Source: Rhizomys pruinosus
Lineage: Eukaryota; Chordata; Mammalia; Rodentia; Spalacidae
DNA length: 64,000 bases
Direction of reading: 5' to 3'
NCBI GenBank assembly: GCA_009823505.1
Contig: VZQC01013731.1
Coordinates: forward strand, 983,833 to 1,047,832
How positions within the stretch are numbered: the first letter of the stretch is position 1; the number at the start of each line of letters is the position of its first letter. Position numbers and translations under genes: made by a program. Of the stretch, positions 1-10,477 are shown piece after piece. A model generated the notes under the pieces. That model was given only the letters and a program-made list of their open reading frames with translations. It made no database searches and was not told where the DNA came from.

Positions 1-248
1 TATCTTTACATTTCTTAGCATGACTGATTACATTGCTCAATGCATGAGAAAGGCTTTCCTATTCCAAATTATTTGGGAGACACCATCTTCCCGTTCTCTA
101 TCCTCCACTACCACTTGCCAAGGATGAAGGACTTTACCTGAGGGGATGGAAAACCAGAGCAGAACTCTCAGAGGCTGGACCCTGCAGGTTGACTCTCTCG
201 GACCCACCCACAAAGCATATATCTCTGTTCTCTAATAATCCCACGCAG

Positions 249-425
249 GGTGGGAGAGATGGCTCAGTGGTTAAGAGCTCTTCCCGAGGACTCCAGTTGG
301 GTTCCCAGAACCCACAGCAGGTAACTCACAACACCTGTAATTCCAGATCCAGGAGACCCAACATTCTTCTCTGGCCTCCATGGGCACCTGAACAAATATG
401 GCATCAACACATAAAAAGAATCTTA
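249..425 (+). repeat. B2-type SINE, old copy
   Basis: The tRNA-like head (GAGAGATGGCTCAGTGGTTA) is followed by a diverged B2 body with a TCTGGCCTCC motif and an A-rich end. It lacks the 17-bp internal duplication of the younger B2 copies in this window. No clear target duplication was found. Confidence 0.7.
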
Positions 426-845
426 CAGGCCCATGAAAGGTAACCTGTCCTGAGTAGGGCTTCTCTAGCTTTCAAACTGGTGAACGTAGAGCAGAGGGAA
501 GCCCATTTTCAATAGGCAATAAAGGCAAAACCTGGTTGTCACAGCTCTGTGACACAGTGGGGGGCATTTCAGACTGGCTTTTCCAGAATACCAAGAGTCC
601 TCTTTGAGGAGTAGGAACCTACCATTCAATAATCTCAAGGCAATGACTAGGGAAAAATCACAGAATGCTGGAACTTCTCAATGTAAGAAAAACACAGTTT
701 CAAGATAAATATTCCTTTAAACTAATTAGTAATGTAATGCACCAAAATCAGTCTTCTACCATTGAGTTTCTCCCAACAGGCCCCAGGGGTACACTTAAAG
801 TAGTGTAATTTGAGGAAGGTTTATTTATATAAAAAAAACCCCTAC
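426..845. other. Spacer, nothing recognised
   Basis: No repeat, ORF or RNA gene could be supported here. The stretch ends in an A-rich run just before a DNA transposon fossil. Confidence 0.4.
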
Positions 846-1290
846 AGTCACACACTACTTAATGGCCGGATATATTCAGAGAAATATGTTGTTAAGCAAT
901 TTCCTCATTGTGTAAACATCATAGAGCGTACTTACACAAACCTAGATAGTATAGATTGGTCCCTCAGTGTGAGTCCTTGATGCAGGCAAGAGACACAGTA
1001 AATATGAGATGGATGAGGCTGCTGCTGGCTAAGGTTGAATACTGTTTTTCCTAGTTTTTGTTTTTATATGTAGGGAAGTATGTATGAAAAATACATACAC
1101 AAACCAGCAACTCATTATCTTTAGCAAATATTATGTACTCTGCATCATTGTACATGCCACAGTTTTATATAATGGGCAATAGCAAGTTTGTTTATATAGC
1201 ATCCCCACAAGCAGGTGAGGAATGCACCAGGCTATGATGTCACTCGTCCATAGCCATTTTGTAGCTCCACTATTTTATGAGACTATAGCT
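846..1290. mobile_element. TcMar-type DNA transposon fossil, internally deleted
   Basis: The left part begins CAGTC and contains the AACATCATAGAG...ACTTACACAAACCTAGAT block known from an old mammalian pogo/TcMar non-autonomous family. The right part (about 1085-1290) matches the other end of the same family: AAATATTATGTACT, TTTGTTTATA...CATCCCCACAA, TTTTATGAGACTA. The middle is replaced or lost. Assignment rests on remembered family features, and the subfamily (Tigger- or Tc2-like) is not resolved. Confidence 0.65.
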
Positions 1291-1499
1291 GTATATTCAG
1301 TCCATTCTTGGTGGAAACATTGCTGTATGTTACAGAACTCTTAATGAACTATAGGGCCATGTTTATCTGCTACCACCTTTTCATTCACCAATTCCCCTTC
1401 TCTCTCACAAAGTGGACAAATCTGGGAAATTGTACTACATCCACTAGTTTATACCCTGGGTGACTTGTTTCTTCAATCAAGATATCAAGATAAGTGTCC

Positions 1500-1838
1500 T
1501 GGTTAGTTTTGTTGTCAACTTGACATGTTTGGGGAGAGGGGACCTCAAGTGAAGCATTTTACCCATCAGATTAAGCTGTGGACACGTCTGTGGGGCGTTT
1601 TCTTGATTGCTAATTGATGCAGCAGGGCTCAGCCCACTATGGATGGTGCCATCCCTAGGCAGGTGGGACTGGGCTGTATAGAAAGTGGTTAAAGTACAGC
1701 AAGAGTATAAGCCAGTATAAGCCAGTAAGCGGCATCCCTCATGGTTTCTACCTTGGCTTCCCTTGACGATGGATCATACACTGAGATAAACTCTTTCTGC
1801 TCTTGGTCATGGTGTTATCACATCAACAGAAAACAAAC
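1500..1838 (+). repeat. Rodent dispersed repeat X, copy 1
   Basis: It opens with GTTGTCAACTTGACATG, continues through GTGGGGCGTTTTCTTGATTG and CCCACTATGGATGGTGCCA, and ends with a polyadenylation-like ATAAACTC and TGGTGTTATCACATCAACAG. The same ordered blocks recur at 3775-4165 and 41900-42165. The layout (TG-type start, AATAAA-like signal near the end) resembles a MaLR-type LTR, but I could not assign a family. Confidence 0.6.
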
Positions 1839-1849
1839 TAGTGGTATGA

Positions 1850-2584
1850 AAAACAGATTATGAGTTCACTGACCCCAGAATCTGCATAGCGGAGTATCTA
1901 CCCTGTCGGTGAAAGGTCTGCTCTTCTTCGAGTAAGGGTGGGGAATGAAGGAAGACCAAAGCTGGGGCCTGATTAGGCACCCGGGTACAACCTCCACGTG
2001 GCCCAGGCAATGCTCCATTTCCTGAGTTAGCAACTAACTCTTCTGTGCTATGCATGGTGTCTATCTGTGCACTAGGGGTGGGTGTGTTATAGAATTGCCC
2101 CCCCCCCAAACTAGACAGAATTTAGGGGAAGAAGTAATGAGATTTCTGGATTACGATGCCCCAAACCAACATATTGTTTGACCATGGCCAAAATGAAGAC
2201 GTCCTGGGTCATATATAGACAAGAGAAGGGGTGTCCATACGTAACTGCACCTATATCCATACCATCCCTGTATTCATACATAACTGCACCTATACCCATA
2301 CCATCCCCGGACATGGCTGTGGAGAGAGTACTGAGCAAGCCACATTCCCCATTCCAGTACTCATGAGAACACATGCTAAGATTTTGAGGAAGGGAGAAAG
2401 ATAAAGTGCAGGCCCAGCCGTCACCACGGTGCGCAGTTCAGTGAACTGCTCTGTGGATCTCAAGCATGGACTCTTTCACCTGAATCTAAACCTATTGCTG
2501 GAAAATTTCATTATAAACTCTCTGTGATGCCCTTAGAGGAAGTTCTAGCAGTCAGCTTCAGTGGGAACCCATTTCTTTTTAGTT
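1850..2584. other. Spacer with a small tandem duplication
   Basis: No gene is supported. Positions 2234-2272 and 2273-2307 are two imperfect copies of a 39-bp unit containing AACTGCACCTATA and CCATACCATCCC. A C-run lies at about 2099-2107. The remainder is unassigned. Confidence 0.5.
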
Positions 2585-2815
2585 TTAAAAAAATATTTTG
2601 TTATTTTTATTTTATGTGTATGAGTGTGTGTGCCTGCATGTATGTAGATGCACCCATGTTGTGCAATGCCTGAGGAGGTCAGAGGAGGGAATCAGATTTC
2701 CTAGACCTAGAGTTACAGATGGTTGTTAGCTGCCATGTGGGTGCTGGAAATTGAACCCAGGTCCTCTGCAAGAGCAGTGAGTACCCTTAACCGCTGAGCC
2801 ATCTCTCCAGCCCCA
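2585..2815 (-). repeat. B2-type SINE, reverse orientation
   Basis: It ends at the right with GAGCCATCTCTCCAGCCCC, the reverse complement of the B2 head. The left end is the T-rich reverse complement of the tail. It is diverged, so it is an older copy. Confidence 0.85.
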
Positions 2816-3533
2816 TGAACCTGTTATTTTTCCATAGGTCCTTGCTAGAAGTATGGTTGGGGTTTATTAATCCATTCTGTTCTCTGACTTTTATCTCTTT
2901 ACTAACAGGGCAGTCAGCATTTCCCCACATCCTGTCTGTCAATAATTAATCTACCTTTCTTGAAAGTTCTGAAGAGCTTTGATAAGCTTAAGTGACTATA
3001 CTCAGAATCAATCTTGGATGGTCAGATCTAATGCCTGTCTAGCCTCCTTTTGCAATGTGCAAACCTGTCCCTGCTGAAATGTGCAGATATGAACTAGTGT
3101 TTTGCAGCAAACTACATCTAGGAGTCCATGGTTTAGATTAATTGTTCACTCTGCTATCGTACTGATTGCTCGACCATTCAAATCTGTAGCCAAGCAGGCC
3201 CTTTCAGATATGGGACGATGTTCAGACCATTGAAATGGAGTCTGGTGGCATTTTGGTTTATGCAAAGAAAATATTGACTCACTACCATGTGTTCAGACAC
3301 TAGCATCATAATTTGAAAATGGCACAGTGCGTTTGATGTGGGAGGTGGCCCCTGTAAGGATGGAAATGCTGCAAACTAGATTTATTTCTCCACATGGTTT
3401 AACAACCACATGTTTTTGTCTTCTTTTGGGACGAAGTCTTTTCTCCTGCCCAGGGTGCTCTCCAACCCCTGGATTGAAGTGATACTCCTTTAAGTAGCTG
3501 GTGAGTCAGCATATGGGTCAGCAACCACATGTT
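2816..3533. other. Spacer, nothing recognised
   Basis: Mixed-composition DNA with no ORF or repeat that I can support. Confidence 0.4.
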
Positions 3534-3549
3534 AAAGATTATTCATTTC

Positions 3550-3727
3550 AAAAAAAAAAAAAAAAAAGCCAGATGTGGTGGCGCATGCCTTTAATCCTAG
3601 CACTCGGGAGGCAGAGGCAGGCAGATCTTTGTGAGTTCAAGGCCAGCCTGGTCTACATAGTGAGTTCCAAGACAGCTGTAGCTACAGGGAGACCCTGTCT
3701 CAAAAAGACAAAAAAAAAAAAAAAAAA
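3550..3727 (+). repeat. B1 SINE with A-tracts on both sides
   Basis: The B1 body runs from GCCAGATGTGGTGGCGCATG to the GACCCTGTCTC end. A 16-bp duplication, AAAGATTATTCATTTC, flanks the unit (3534-3549 and 3728-3743). An A-run of about 18 lies between the left duplication and the B1 head, in addition to the normal 3' tail. Confidence 0.9.
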
Positions 3728-3774
3728 AAAGATTATTCATTTCTGAATCAGTGTGGTTAGGGTTGAGTTTATTA

Positions 3775-4165
3775 CCATATTTCAACCTGTGATGATTATA
3801 TTTCTCAACCTGACTCAATCAAGTATAACACGGGTAAAGAGTCTCAGTGGCTTGTGGGCAGGTCTGGGGGGGGGGTTGTCTTAATTAAGGTAATTGATGT
3901 AGGAAGACCAAGCCATTGTGGGTGGCAAGCTTAGGGGATCTTGAACTCCATAAAGGTCGGGAGATCAAGCTAGAACAAGTGAGCATGTATGCATTCATGC
4001 CCTTAACCGAGGGTTGGGGTTGTGTTGGAAGCCAGCACCTGATGCCAGACCATCATGATGGTCTGGAACCTGGAACCATGAGCCAAAATAAATGCTTCCT
4101 CCTCAAGTAGCTTTCTGGGAGGGCATTTTATCACAACAACAGAAATGAAACTAGAATGGCACTTC
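3775..4165 (+). repeat. Rodent dispersed repeat X, copy 2
   Basis: It shares ordered blocks with the copy at 1500: TCTCAACCTGACTCAA, GGCTTGTGGGCAGGTCTG, CCATTGTGGGTGGCAAG, GAGCCAAAATAAATGCTTCC and TTTTATCACAACAACAGAAA. A perfect 22-bp palindrome sits inside at 4045-4066. Confidence 0.6.
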
Positions 4166-4389
4166 ATTATGTTCTCAGGCAGATAGTTAATTTTGCAGAA
4201 AACAACAGCAATAAAAACCCAAACTTTGTGGAACAATAGTGACCTCTCTTAGAGGTCTAAAGAAACTCATTAGGGATTAATGTTCGGACAGTTTGGAACC
4301 GAATCACTAAGTTTTCAGAGGGAAATTGGATCCTAGCTGTTCCCTAATTTTAGCCCATCTCAAAAATGATTTTACCATTTCAGAAAGGG

Positions 4390-4945
4390 GAATGTTACAG
4401 TACAGAATGGAATCCACTTCTAGGTGAAGACAGGCCTTTTTCTCTTCCCTTGAGAGAGTTAATCCCAAAGGAGGCCGTCAATCACCTAGCCAAGGGACCA
4501 CCTACAGGAAGGTGGGTCCACCTTAAGCTATGCTGAAATGGTAAGAGGAATAATTATCCATTTAATGAGCTGATGCACTTTTCCTTCTCAGAATTCCTGC
4601 CTCCCCAGCTAGATAGAGGCTTCCGCAGCCACCAAGGCTCTGTTGGGTTTGCTCACCTTTCCAGTCCTGGCTCAGAAAGTCGTAACTTTCCCTTTTTCTT
4701 TGGAAGATGGCCAAGGCCTAAGCATGCGTCTTCCGGTCCTTTGGATTTCCGCTCTTGCTCCCCTCCGTACCATGTGGCAGTGCGCACATCATGAGGCTGA
4801 CTTCCCAGCTGCCCTAACTCAAATGGCATGGCTTTCCTTCTTCCTCGTTCCTATCCCCCTCCTCTGGCAGCAGCCAGGATTTATAGCTTGGCTGCTTGGC
4901 ATTTTTCTCTTAAACTCTAATAAAACTGCCCTCAAGCTTTAAAAC
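4390..4945 (+). repeat. Possible solo LTR or LTR fragment
   Basis: The segment has a C/T-rich body and a TTTATAGC box, followed by TAATAAAACTGCC close to its end. This spacing resembles promoter and poly(A) signals of a retroviral LTR. I see no target duplication and cannot name a family. It could equally be unique DNA. Confidence 0.3.
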
Positions 4946-4982
4946 GAACGAACGAACGAACAAACAAACAAACAAACAACGA
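4946..4982. repeat. (AACG)n/(AAAC)n microsatellite
   Basis: Tetranucleotide run of AACG units followed by AAAC units. Confidence 0.9.
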
Positions 4983-4997
4983 ACTTCTGTAGGCACA

Positions 4998-5115
4998 AAG
5001 AATGGAGTTGGGTATAGAACTTGAGAGGTTGAGGCAGGAGGATCACCTCAAGTTCAAGGTCAACCTGAGCTCATAGCTTGGGCTATGTAGTAAAACCATG
5101 TCTCAAAAAGAAAAC
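4998..5115 (+). repeat. Diverged B1-like SINE
   Basis: It has GAGGTTGAGGCAGGAGGATC, TCAAGTTCAAGGTCAACCTG and a terminal ACCATGTCTCAAAAAG, the order seen in 7SL-derived B1. It is much more diverged than the other B1 copies. Confidence 0.65.
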
Positions 5116-5134
5116 CCAGATGAAATAAGTATCT

Positions 5135-5372
5135 TGGGGGCTGGAGAGATGGCCTAGCGGTTAAGAGCACCGACTTGTCTTGCAGAGAACCCGGGTTCAA
5201 TCCCCAGCACCCACATGGTGGCTAAGAACCGTCTGTAACTCCAGTTCCAGGAGAACTCCAGTTCCAGGGGAATCCGACACCCTCTTCTGACCTCCAAGGC
5301 ATTGCACGACACGGGTGCACAAACCTACATGCAGACAGTACAAAAATAAATAAAAAAAAATTAAAAAAAAGA
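5135..5372 (+). repeat. B2 SINE with 17-bp internal duplication
   Basis: Full-length B2 from GGGGGCTGGAGAGATGGCC to an A-rich tail with AAATAAATAAA. The target duplication AAATAAGTATCT is at 5123-5134 and 5373-5384. The body contains two tandem versions of ACTCCAGTTCCAGG. Confidence 0.95.
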
Positions 5373-5385
5373 AAATAAGTATCTC

Positions 5386-5808
5386 TTACTATAGTGATTC
5401 CCACACTTTCAGATTTTCCTGAGTAGTAAAATGGGCAAAAATATTTGAGGAATGACAGAGGATGGTCAACCCTTTATTTTACAAGTTAAGATACTATTTT
5501 AAAAATGTGAAAATAAATAAATACCATTTGCAATTACCCTATTTCATAATAGAAGGAACATTTCAACACCAATATGCAAGGAGGCTATAATCTCACAATA
5601 AATTAAGAAATAGCAGTTGGCTTTGGTGCAGTGGTGTTTAAAAAAAGAGCCACAGACCTTTTAAATGTTAACATAAATTACAAGACCAAGTTTAACTTGT
5701 GGTCTTATTTTGCATGAAATTAATTTTTTTGTATCAGTTTGATGAAGCCAGGCATATATATTCACCAGAAGTACACAAATAGGAGCTTAAACACTCAGTT
5801 TTCTCTTC
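5386..5808. other. AT-rich spacer
   Basis: AT-rich DNA without any feature I can support. Confidence 0.4.
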
Positions 5809-5809
5809 T

Positions 5810-5870
5810 GTGTCATGGATCAAGCCCTGAGCTTTGCTAGGCAAGAAATCTGCCACTGAGGTACAACTTT
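5810..5870 (-). repeat. Diverged ID-type SINE fragment
   Basis: CAAGCCCTGAGCTTTGCTAG followed by CTGCCACTGAGGTACAAC is the reverse complement of an ID/tRNA-Ala-like head. Strongly diverged. Confidence 0.5.
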
Positions 5871-5944
5871 AAAATCCAGGATTTCACAAGTATGTGAACC
5901 TGTGTGGAAGTGATGCATTTAATTATACACTAACGACTGTGTGC

Positions 5945-6120
5945 AGCCGGGTGTGGTGGTACACACCTTTAATCCTAGCACTCTGGAGGCAGAGGAAATC
6001 GGATCTCTGTGAGTTCAAGGCCAGCCTTGTCTACAGAGTGAGTTCCAGACCAGCTGGGGCTACAGGGAGACCCTGTCTCAAAAAAACAAACAAAACAAAC
6101 AAAACAACAACAACAACAAA
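5945..6120 (+). repeat. B1 SINE
   Basis: Complete B1 (GCCGGGTGTGGTGGTACAC to CTGTCTC) followed by a CAAA/CAA-rich tail at about 6081-6120. Confidence 0.93.
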
Positions 6121-6174
6121 AAGACTGTTCCCACCTCAGTTTAGGGTTTTACCCTCCAGGACTGGGTGGTAAAA

Positions 6175-6185
6175 AGTTTTCTATT

Positions 6186-6224
<39 letters not shown>

Positions 6225-6410
6225 TATGAATGTACTGTCTGCATGCAGGTTTGTGCACCTGTGTCGTGCAATGCCGCGAAGGTCAGAAGACGGTGTCGGA
6301 TTCCCTTGGAACTGGAGTTCTCCTGGAATTGGAGTTACAGATGGTTCTCCGCCATGTGGGTGCTGGGGATTGAACCCTGGTCCTCTGCAAGAGCAGTCGG
6401 TGCTCTTAAC
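6175..6410 (-). repeat. B2 SINE, left part, split by the provirus
   Basis: Reverse-oriented B2 with the 17-bp internal duplication. A long (TTTA)n run at about 6183-6226 is its expanded tail. It stops at GTGCTCTTAAC, where the retrovirus begins. The missing head resumes at 13457. The B2 is therefore older than the provirus. Confidence 0.93.
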
Positions 6411-6779
6411 TGTCACTCTCCTTGTCACTCTCTGTTCCCGGCTGGCAGGAAAAAGGAGAGGACACACTCTTGTTCTTCCAGACGCAGTTTATTCAGGCAA
6501 CTCATACACCAACTCTCTCCCCCTTCCAGTGTCCCCTACTAATATACCCTTCGCTCAACCCCACCTCCTGCTAGCGTGCGAGCGCCATGGCGGTCTCTCA
6601 TTGGTCTGTAAGTGATATGTGCAATATACGGAAGTCAGCGGACATGCTAATGAGGGCTCAGGTTTGGCATTCTCTTATTGGCTGGGGAATGAGCTGGGCA
6701 GTCAGGCAACAATCAGGCGATAGTCATAAGACCTGGCCAGGGTCCAAAGCACCATTTTGGCCAACACCCGCTCTCCACA
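6411..6779 (-). mobile_element. 3' LTR of the provirus
   Basis: 369 bp, equal in length to the other LTR, with 17 substitutions and no gaps between them (about 95.4% identity). The reverse-strand AATAAA is at 6488-6493. The polypurine tract abuts its inner edge at 6780. Confidence 0.97.
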
Positions 6780-6791
6780 TCCCTTTCTTTT
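6780..6791 (-). promoter_or_regulatory. Polypurine tract
   Basis: On the minus strand the purine run AAAAGAAAGGGA lies immediately next to the LTR start. This is the known position of the plus-strand DNA primer in retroviruses. Confidence 0.85.
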
Positions 6792-6930
6792 ATAATATGG
6801 CAGAGAGAATGCCTGTCTTAGGTTGCTCCTGCAGAGGTATTCCTTACCCGTCATGGGGTCAAACAAACAGCATAGGTTTGTTCCCTGTCTTAGGTTGGTA
6901 ATACATGCAGCGGGTCTTACCCGTCTTTGA
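6792..6930 (-). other. Untranslated spacer before the 3' LTR
   Basis: Between the end of the env remnant and the polypurine tract. It contains a short imperfect direct repeat with CTGTCTTAGGTTG (about 6811 and 6885). Confidence 0.5.
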
Positions 6931-7733
6931 CTACTTCTCTAGCATGCCAAGCCAAACTTGAGCTGAACTGCCCAGTTCAATAGCGGCAAGAGCCTGCACG
7001 AAGAACGCTCTTTCTCTGCACTGATTGTTCCGCATGCGCATCAGACACCACAGACACAATGACCCGCGCAGGATTATACTGCAACCCAAACCCGCTGTTC
7101 CAGCCCACTGCTGTAGGTGAGACACCGCCTTCCACATCCAGGAGATAAAACCCTCAGACATGGACAAGTCTACTCGTGTAGAGTTGATATGCACGATGGA
7201 TGAGCGGAGTTCTTCCAATAGAGAGTCGAGTTCACCGGACCAGTTTCCTGTTAAATGATGTGAGAGACTGCGTGATAGATTAGCTGCATGGCTCAGATTC
7301 TGAAAAGGTACAGAGGTAATACAGAGCCCAGAATGTCTCCATTCACACCCCAACTGTGCTATCTGTATAAGCACGTTGAGCTGATCCTGCACCAAATCAA
7401 CCCTTTGATTGAGTAACATAATGCCTGTTTTGAAATGATTATTAATATTCTGTTGATTGGTCATAGCCTCAGCAACACCAGCCGACAAATTGTTAAGTGC
7501 AGCCGCTGTCTGAATAGTTGATGTCAGGAAAACTGCTGTAGCTGTAGCCGCAGCAGCTGATGCTGCAATTGCCACATAATACCACCACTAGAGGAAAGGT
7601 GGTAGCATTCCAGCATCATTAAATCATTACCCCATGCTCCACCTGTCAACATGCTCATGGGTGTTAAGTCTGTGCAGCTGCCATTGATCCCACACAGCAT
7701 CCAATTGTCAAAAGGGTTAGAACGCAAGGCCAT
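6931..7733 (-). pseudogene. env: env remnant: short SU fragment plus transmembrane subunit
   Basis: A reading frame at 6931-7575 gives about 214 residues resembling a class II transmembrane subunit. It has an alanine/threonine-rich fusion-peptide-like start, a heptad-rich helix, a short CX6C loop (CEWRHSGLC), N-glycosylation sites and a weak hydrophobic stretch near the end. A TAG at 7588-7590 closes this frame upstream, and no ATG opens it. A short piece from the end of the surface subunit (7524-7733) lies in another frame, so a frameshift separates them. Only about 120 bases separate this piece from the end of pol. Class II env genes normally have a surface region of around 1 kb or more there, so most of it is deleted. 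It cannot encode a complete envelope. The family call rests on motif order only. Confidence 0.8.
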
Positions 7734-7852
7734 GGTTGGGTTTTGATATGTCCAATTGTATCCTGAGCATTATAGAAAGTACTTATGTAAGGTGAGCATT
7801 GGTTGCAAAAAAGCGGGGGAATACTTGCACTGAATGGGTGACTGGGATAGGT
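7734..7852 (-). other. pol-env junction, residual env sequence
   Basis: The frame at 7783-8010 overlaps the end of pol in a different phase and may be the residual start of env, as expected for overlapping pol/env ends. It stops after about 75 residues and carries no motif that I recognise. Confidence 0.4.
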
Positions 7853-10477
7853 TTAGGGAACACTGTCATCAGCCCCCAACAAAGCTCTTCCGTCATCGCC
7901 ATGGGCCATGGCACCATCATCATGAGCATCCCACACTTCCACATCTTGAACCACTTGGGTGAACCTTTCTGGGATCCAAAGAGGTTGTTGATGATTCTGA
8001 GGAAAAACACAGACAGATCCTCTCACCCATGTTAGGACCGGGTCCGGACCATACCATTTTCCTGTAAGTATGTCTTTCCACATTACAAGCCCTTTTGAAG
8101 TGTTGTCTGTTTGTGTGTGCCTGTCCGCAGCTGACCGCCCGTGCTTATCTAAATTTAAACAATTAATAGTAAAAAGAGCAATTGCAAGTCTTTATTTTGG
8201 AGGAGAGCCAGAGGCTATTCCCCCCTTTTGTTTTTGAAGGCACTCCTTTAGTGTACGATGAGCACGCTCAATAATGCCTTGTCCTTGCGGATTGTATGGC
8301 AAACCGTGAGTGAGTCGAATGCCCATCATCAAACAGAAGGAGGTAAAGGAGCCTGAAGTGTAAGCCAGGCCATTGTCAGTCTTTAACTCTTTAGGCTGTC
8401 CCCAGGCTGCCCACGACTGGAAACAATGTTCGCGGACATGACGGGCCTTTTCTCCAGAGTGTAGGGAGGCAAAAATGATTCCTGAGGTGGTATCAACAGA
8501 GACATGCACATATTTTAATGTGCCAAATTCAGGGATGTGAGTGACATCCATCTGCCATACATGTAACAGAAGGAGACCCCTGGGATTAATCCCAAGGGAC
8601 TGTTGCGGCAGAAGTGGGGCACATTGATGACAATTTTTTACAATATCGCGAGCATCGGCTCGAGAGATGTGAAATCGGGAGGCAAGCGTTTTAGAATTAA
8701 CATGAAAGCGGGAGTGAAAGGTGCGTGCAAGTTCCTGAGGGGAGGAGAGAAAACACATCAGAGCTCTGGACGCCTTATCAACTGAATCATTGCCTTCAGC
8801 TAGTGGGCCGGGCAGTCCGGTGTGAGCCCGAATATGCTGAACAAAGAATGGGTGGTCTCTCTGGAGAATGAGCATGTGTAAAGTATGCAGAAGAGACCCG
8901 ACGGTTGACCTGAGATTGATCTTTCCTACTACCTCGAGCCTTTTTAGGATATTAACAACATATTGACTGTCAGAAATCAGGTTGAAAGGAGCATTAAAGG
9001 TCTGAAACACTGTTATGACTATCTTGAGCTCAATAACTTGAGGGGAGGCAGGAGAGAATGGTACCGTGACTGGAGGTGCTCCTGCCACCATATAAGCTCC
9101 TTGGCCTGTCTTAGATCCATCTGTGAATATGAGAAGGGCACTGTTTAGCGGGGCAGATGCAGTGATGCGGGGGAAAATTACAGGATGAGCAGAAGCGAGA
9201 TGCAACAAAGGGTCCCTAGGATAGTGATTGTCAAGTGTGCCCGGGAAGGAACAATGCAGGATGGCCCAATCATCTAATGATGCAGATAGGATCTCAATTT
9301 GTTGTTTGGTGTAAGGAACAATGATCACCTGCGGAGAGACTCCAAAGTGCTGAATGCACTGCTGGATGCCCAGCAGGGCCAGAGTGGCCACAGCGGTCAG
9401 GTAATGTTCAAGTGTTTTTGCTGGAGAGATTTTTGGATGAACCCAGAGAAGCGGGCCACCCTGCCATATCACCCCAGTGGGTTGACAGGGAGACTGTAAT
9501 ATGCAGAGTGTGATAGGCTGAGATGGATCACGGCGCCTAACTGCAGCGGTCTGAATCTCCCTCTCAACTAGTTGCAAAGCCTGTTTAGCTTCTGCAGTAA
9601 GGCGCCTAGGGGAGTGAAGGTCTGTCTCACTGGGCAGGATATCATACAAAGGTTGCAATTGACAATTTGGGATATGTAGGTAGGGTCGGACCCATTGAAT
9701 GTCTCCTAATAACTTTTGAAAATCATTTAAAGTCGTCAAATGGTCAGTACATATACACAACTTTTGTGGCCGAACTGCTTCTGGGGAGATCATTGTGCCC
9801 AAATAATGGACCATGTTTTCCTTTTGTACCTTTTCTGGGGCTATATGTAAATTTTTTCGGCTCAAAGAAGTAACTAAGTCGAGATATGCCTCATCTAGCA
9901 TCGCTTCCTCTGGGGCAGCCAACAAGATATCATCCATATAATGGCAGAGCTTTAGTATTGGAAATTTCTTTCTGACTGGTTTCAGAGCTTTAGCAACAAA
10001 GAGCTGGCACATAGTGGGGCTGTTAGCCATCCCCTGTGGCAAGACAGTCCATTCATAATGCTGATCGGGCTCAGCATGATTTTGAGAGGGGACAGTGAAA
10101 GCAAATCTTACCGTGTCTTGAGAGTGAAGGGGAATGGAAAAGAAGCAATCTTTTATGTCTATAATTATAATGGGCCAGTGTCTTGGAATTGCTGAGGGCA
10201 GAGGAAGCCCCCGCTGCACGGGCCCCATAATTACCATTTGTTTATTGATTTCCCTTAAATCATGTAGTAATCTCCACTTGCCTGTTTTCTTTTTAATTAC
10301 AAATATAGGGGTGTTCCACGGAGAGGTGGAGGAGCGAATGTGCCCTAGTGCAAGCTGCTCCTCGACCAGTTCTCGCGCTGCTTTGATCTTTTCCGAGGGT
10401 AGCGGCCACTGAGAAACCCATACAGGTTCCTCGGTTTTCCATGTAATGGGCACCATATCCTCAGTGGCCCCTAGGGA
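7853..10477 (-). pseudogene. pol: pol: reverse transcriptase, RNase H, integrase; one internal stop
   Basis: Entered by -1 frameshifting from pro at about 10477; the first ATG is at 10456. The RT shows LPQGMANSPTMCQ and the catalytic YMDD (9929-9940). RNase H shows TDGSKTGQGAY (Asp at 9119-9121), then Glu, SDSQY and an Asp near the end. Integrase shows an HHCC-type zinc region and a complete D,D-35-E triad: WQMDVTH (8546-8548), KTDNG (8375-8377) and IIERAHR (8267-8269). A TAA at 8192-8194 follows the integrase core. The frame then continues without shift to 7853, with the usual C-terminal features: ALFTINCLNLDKHGR, GKWYGPDPV and GSVCVFPQN. The stop therefore removes about 113 residues of the integrase C-terminal domain. 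All catalytic residues survive, so damage is minimal. Confidence 0.95.

Noticed and set aside
3501..3746. ORFs with FKASLVY...SRTAGATGRPCL
   Set aside because: They are B1 SINE translations, present wherever a B1 occurs.
6411..6779. Solo LTR plus unrelated second LTR
   Set aside because: Equal length, matching orientation, one shared 6-bp target duplication and complete internal genes between them show a single provirus.
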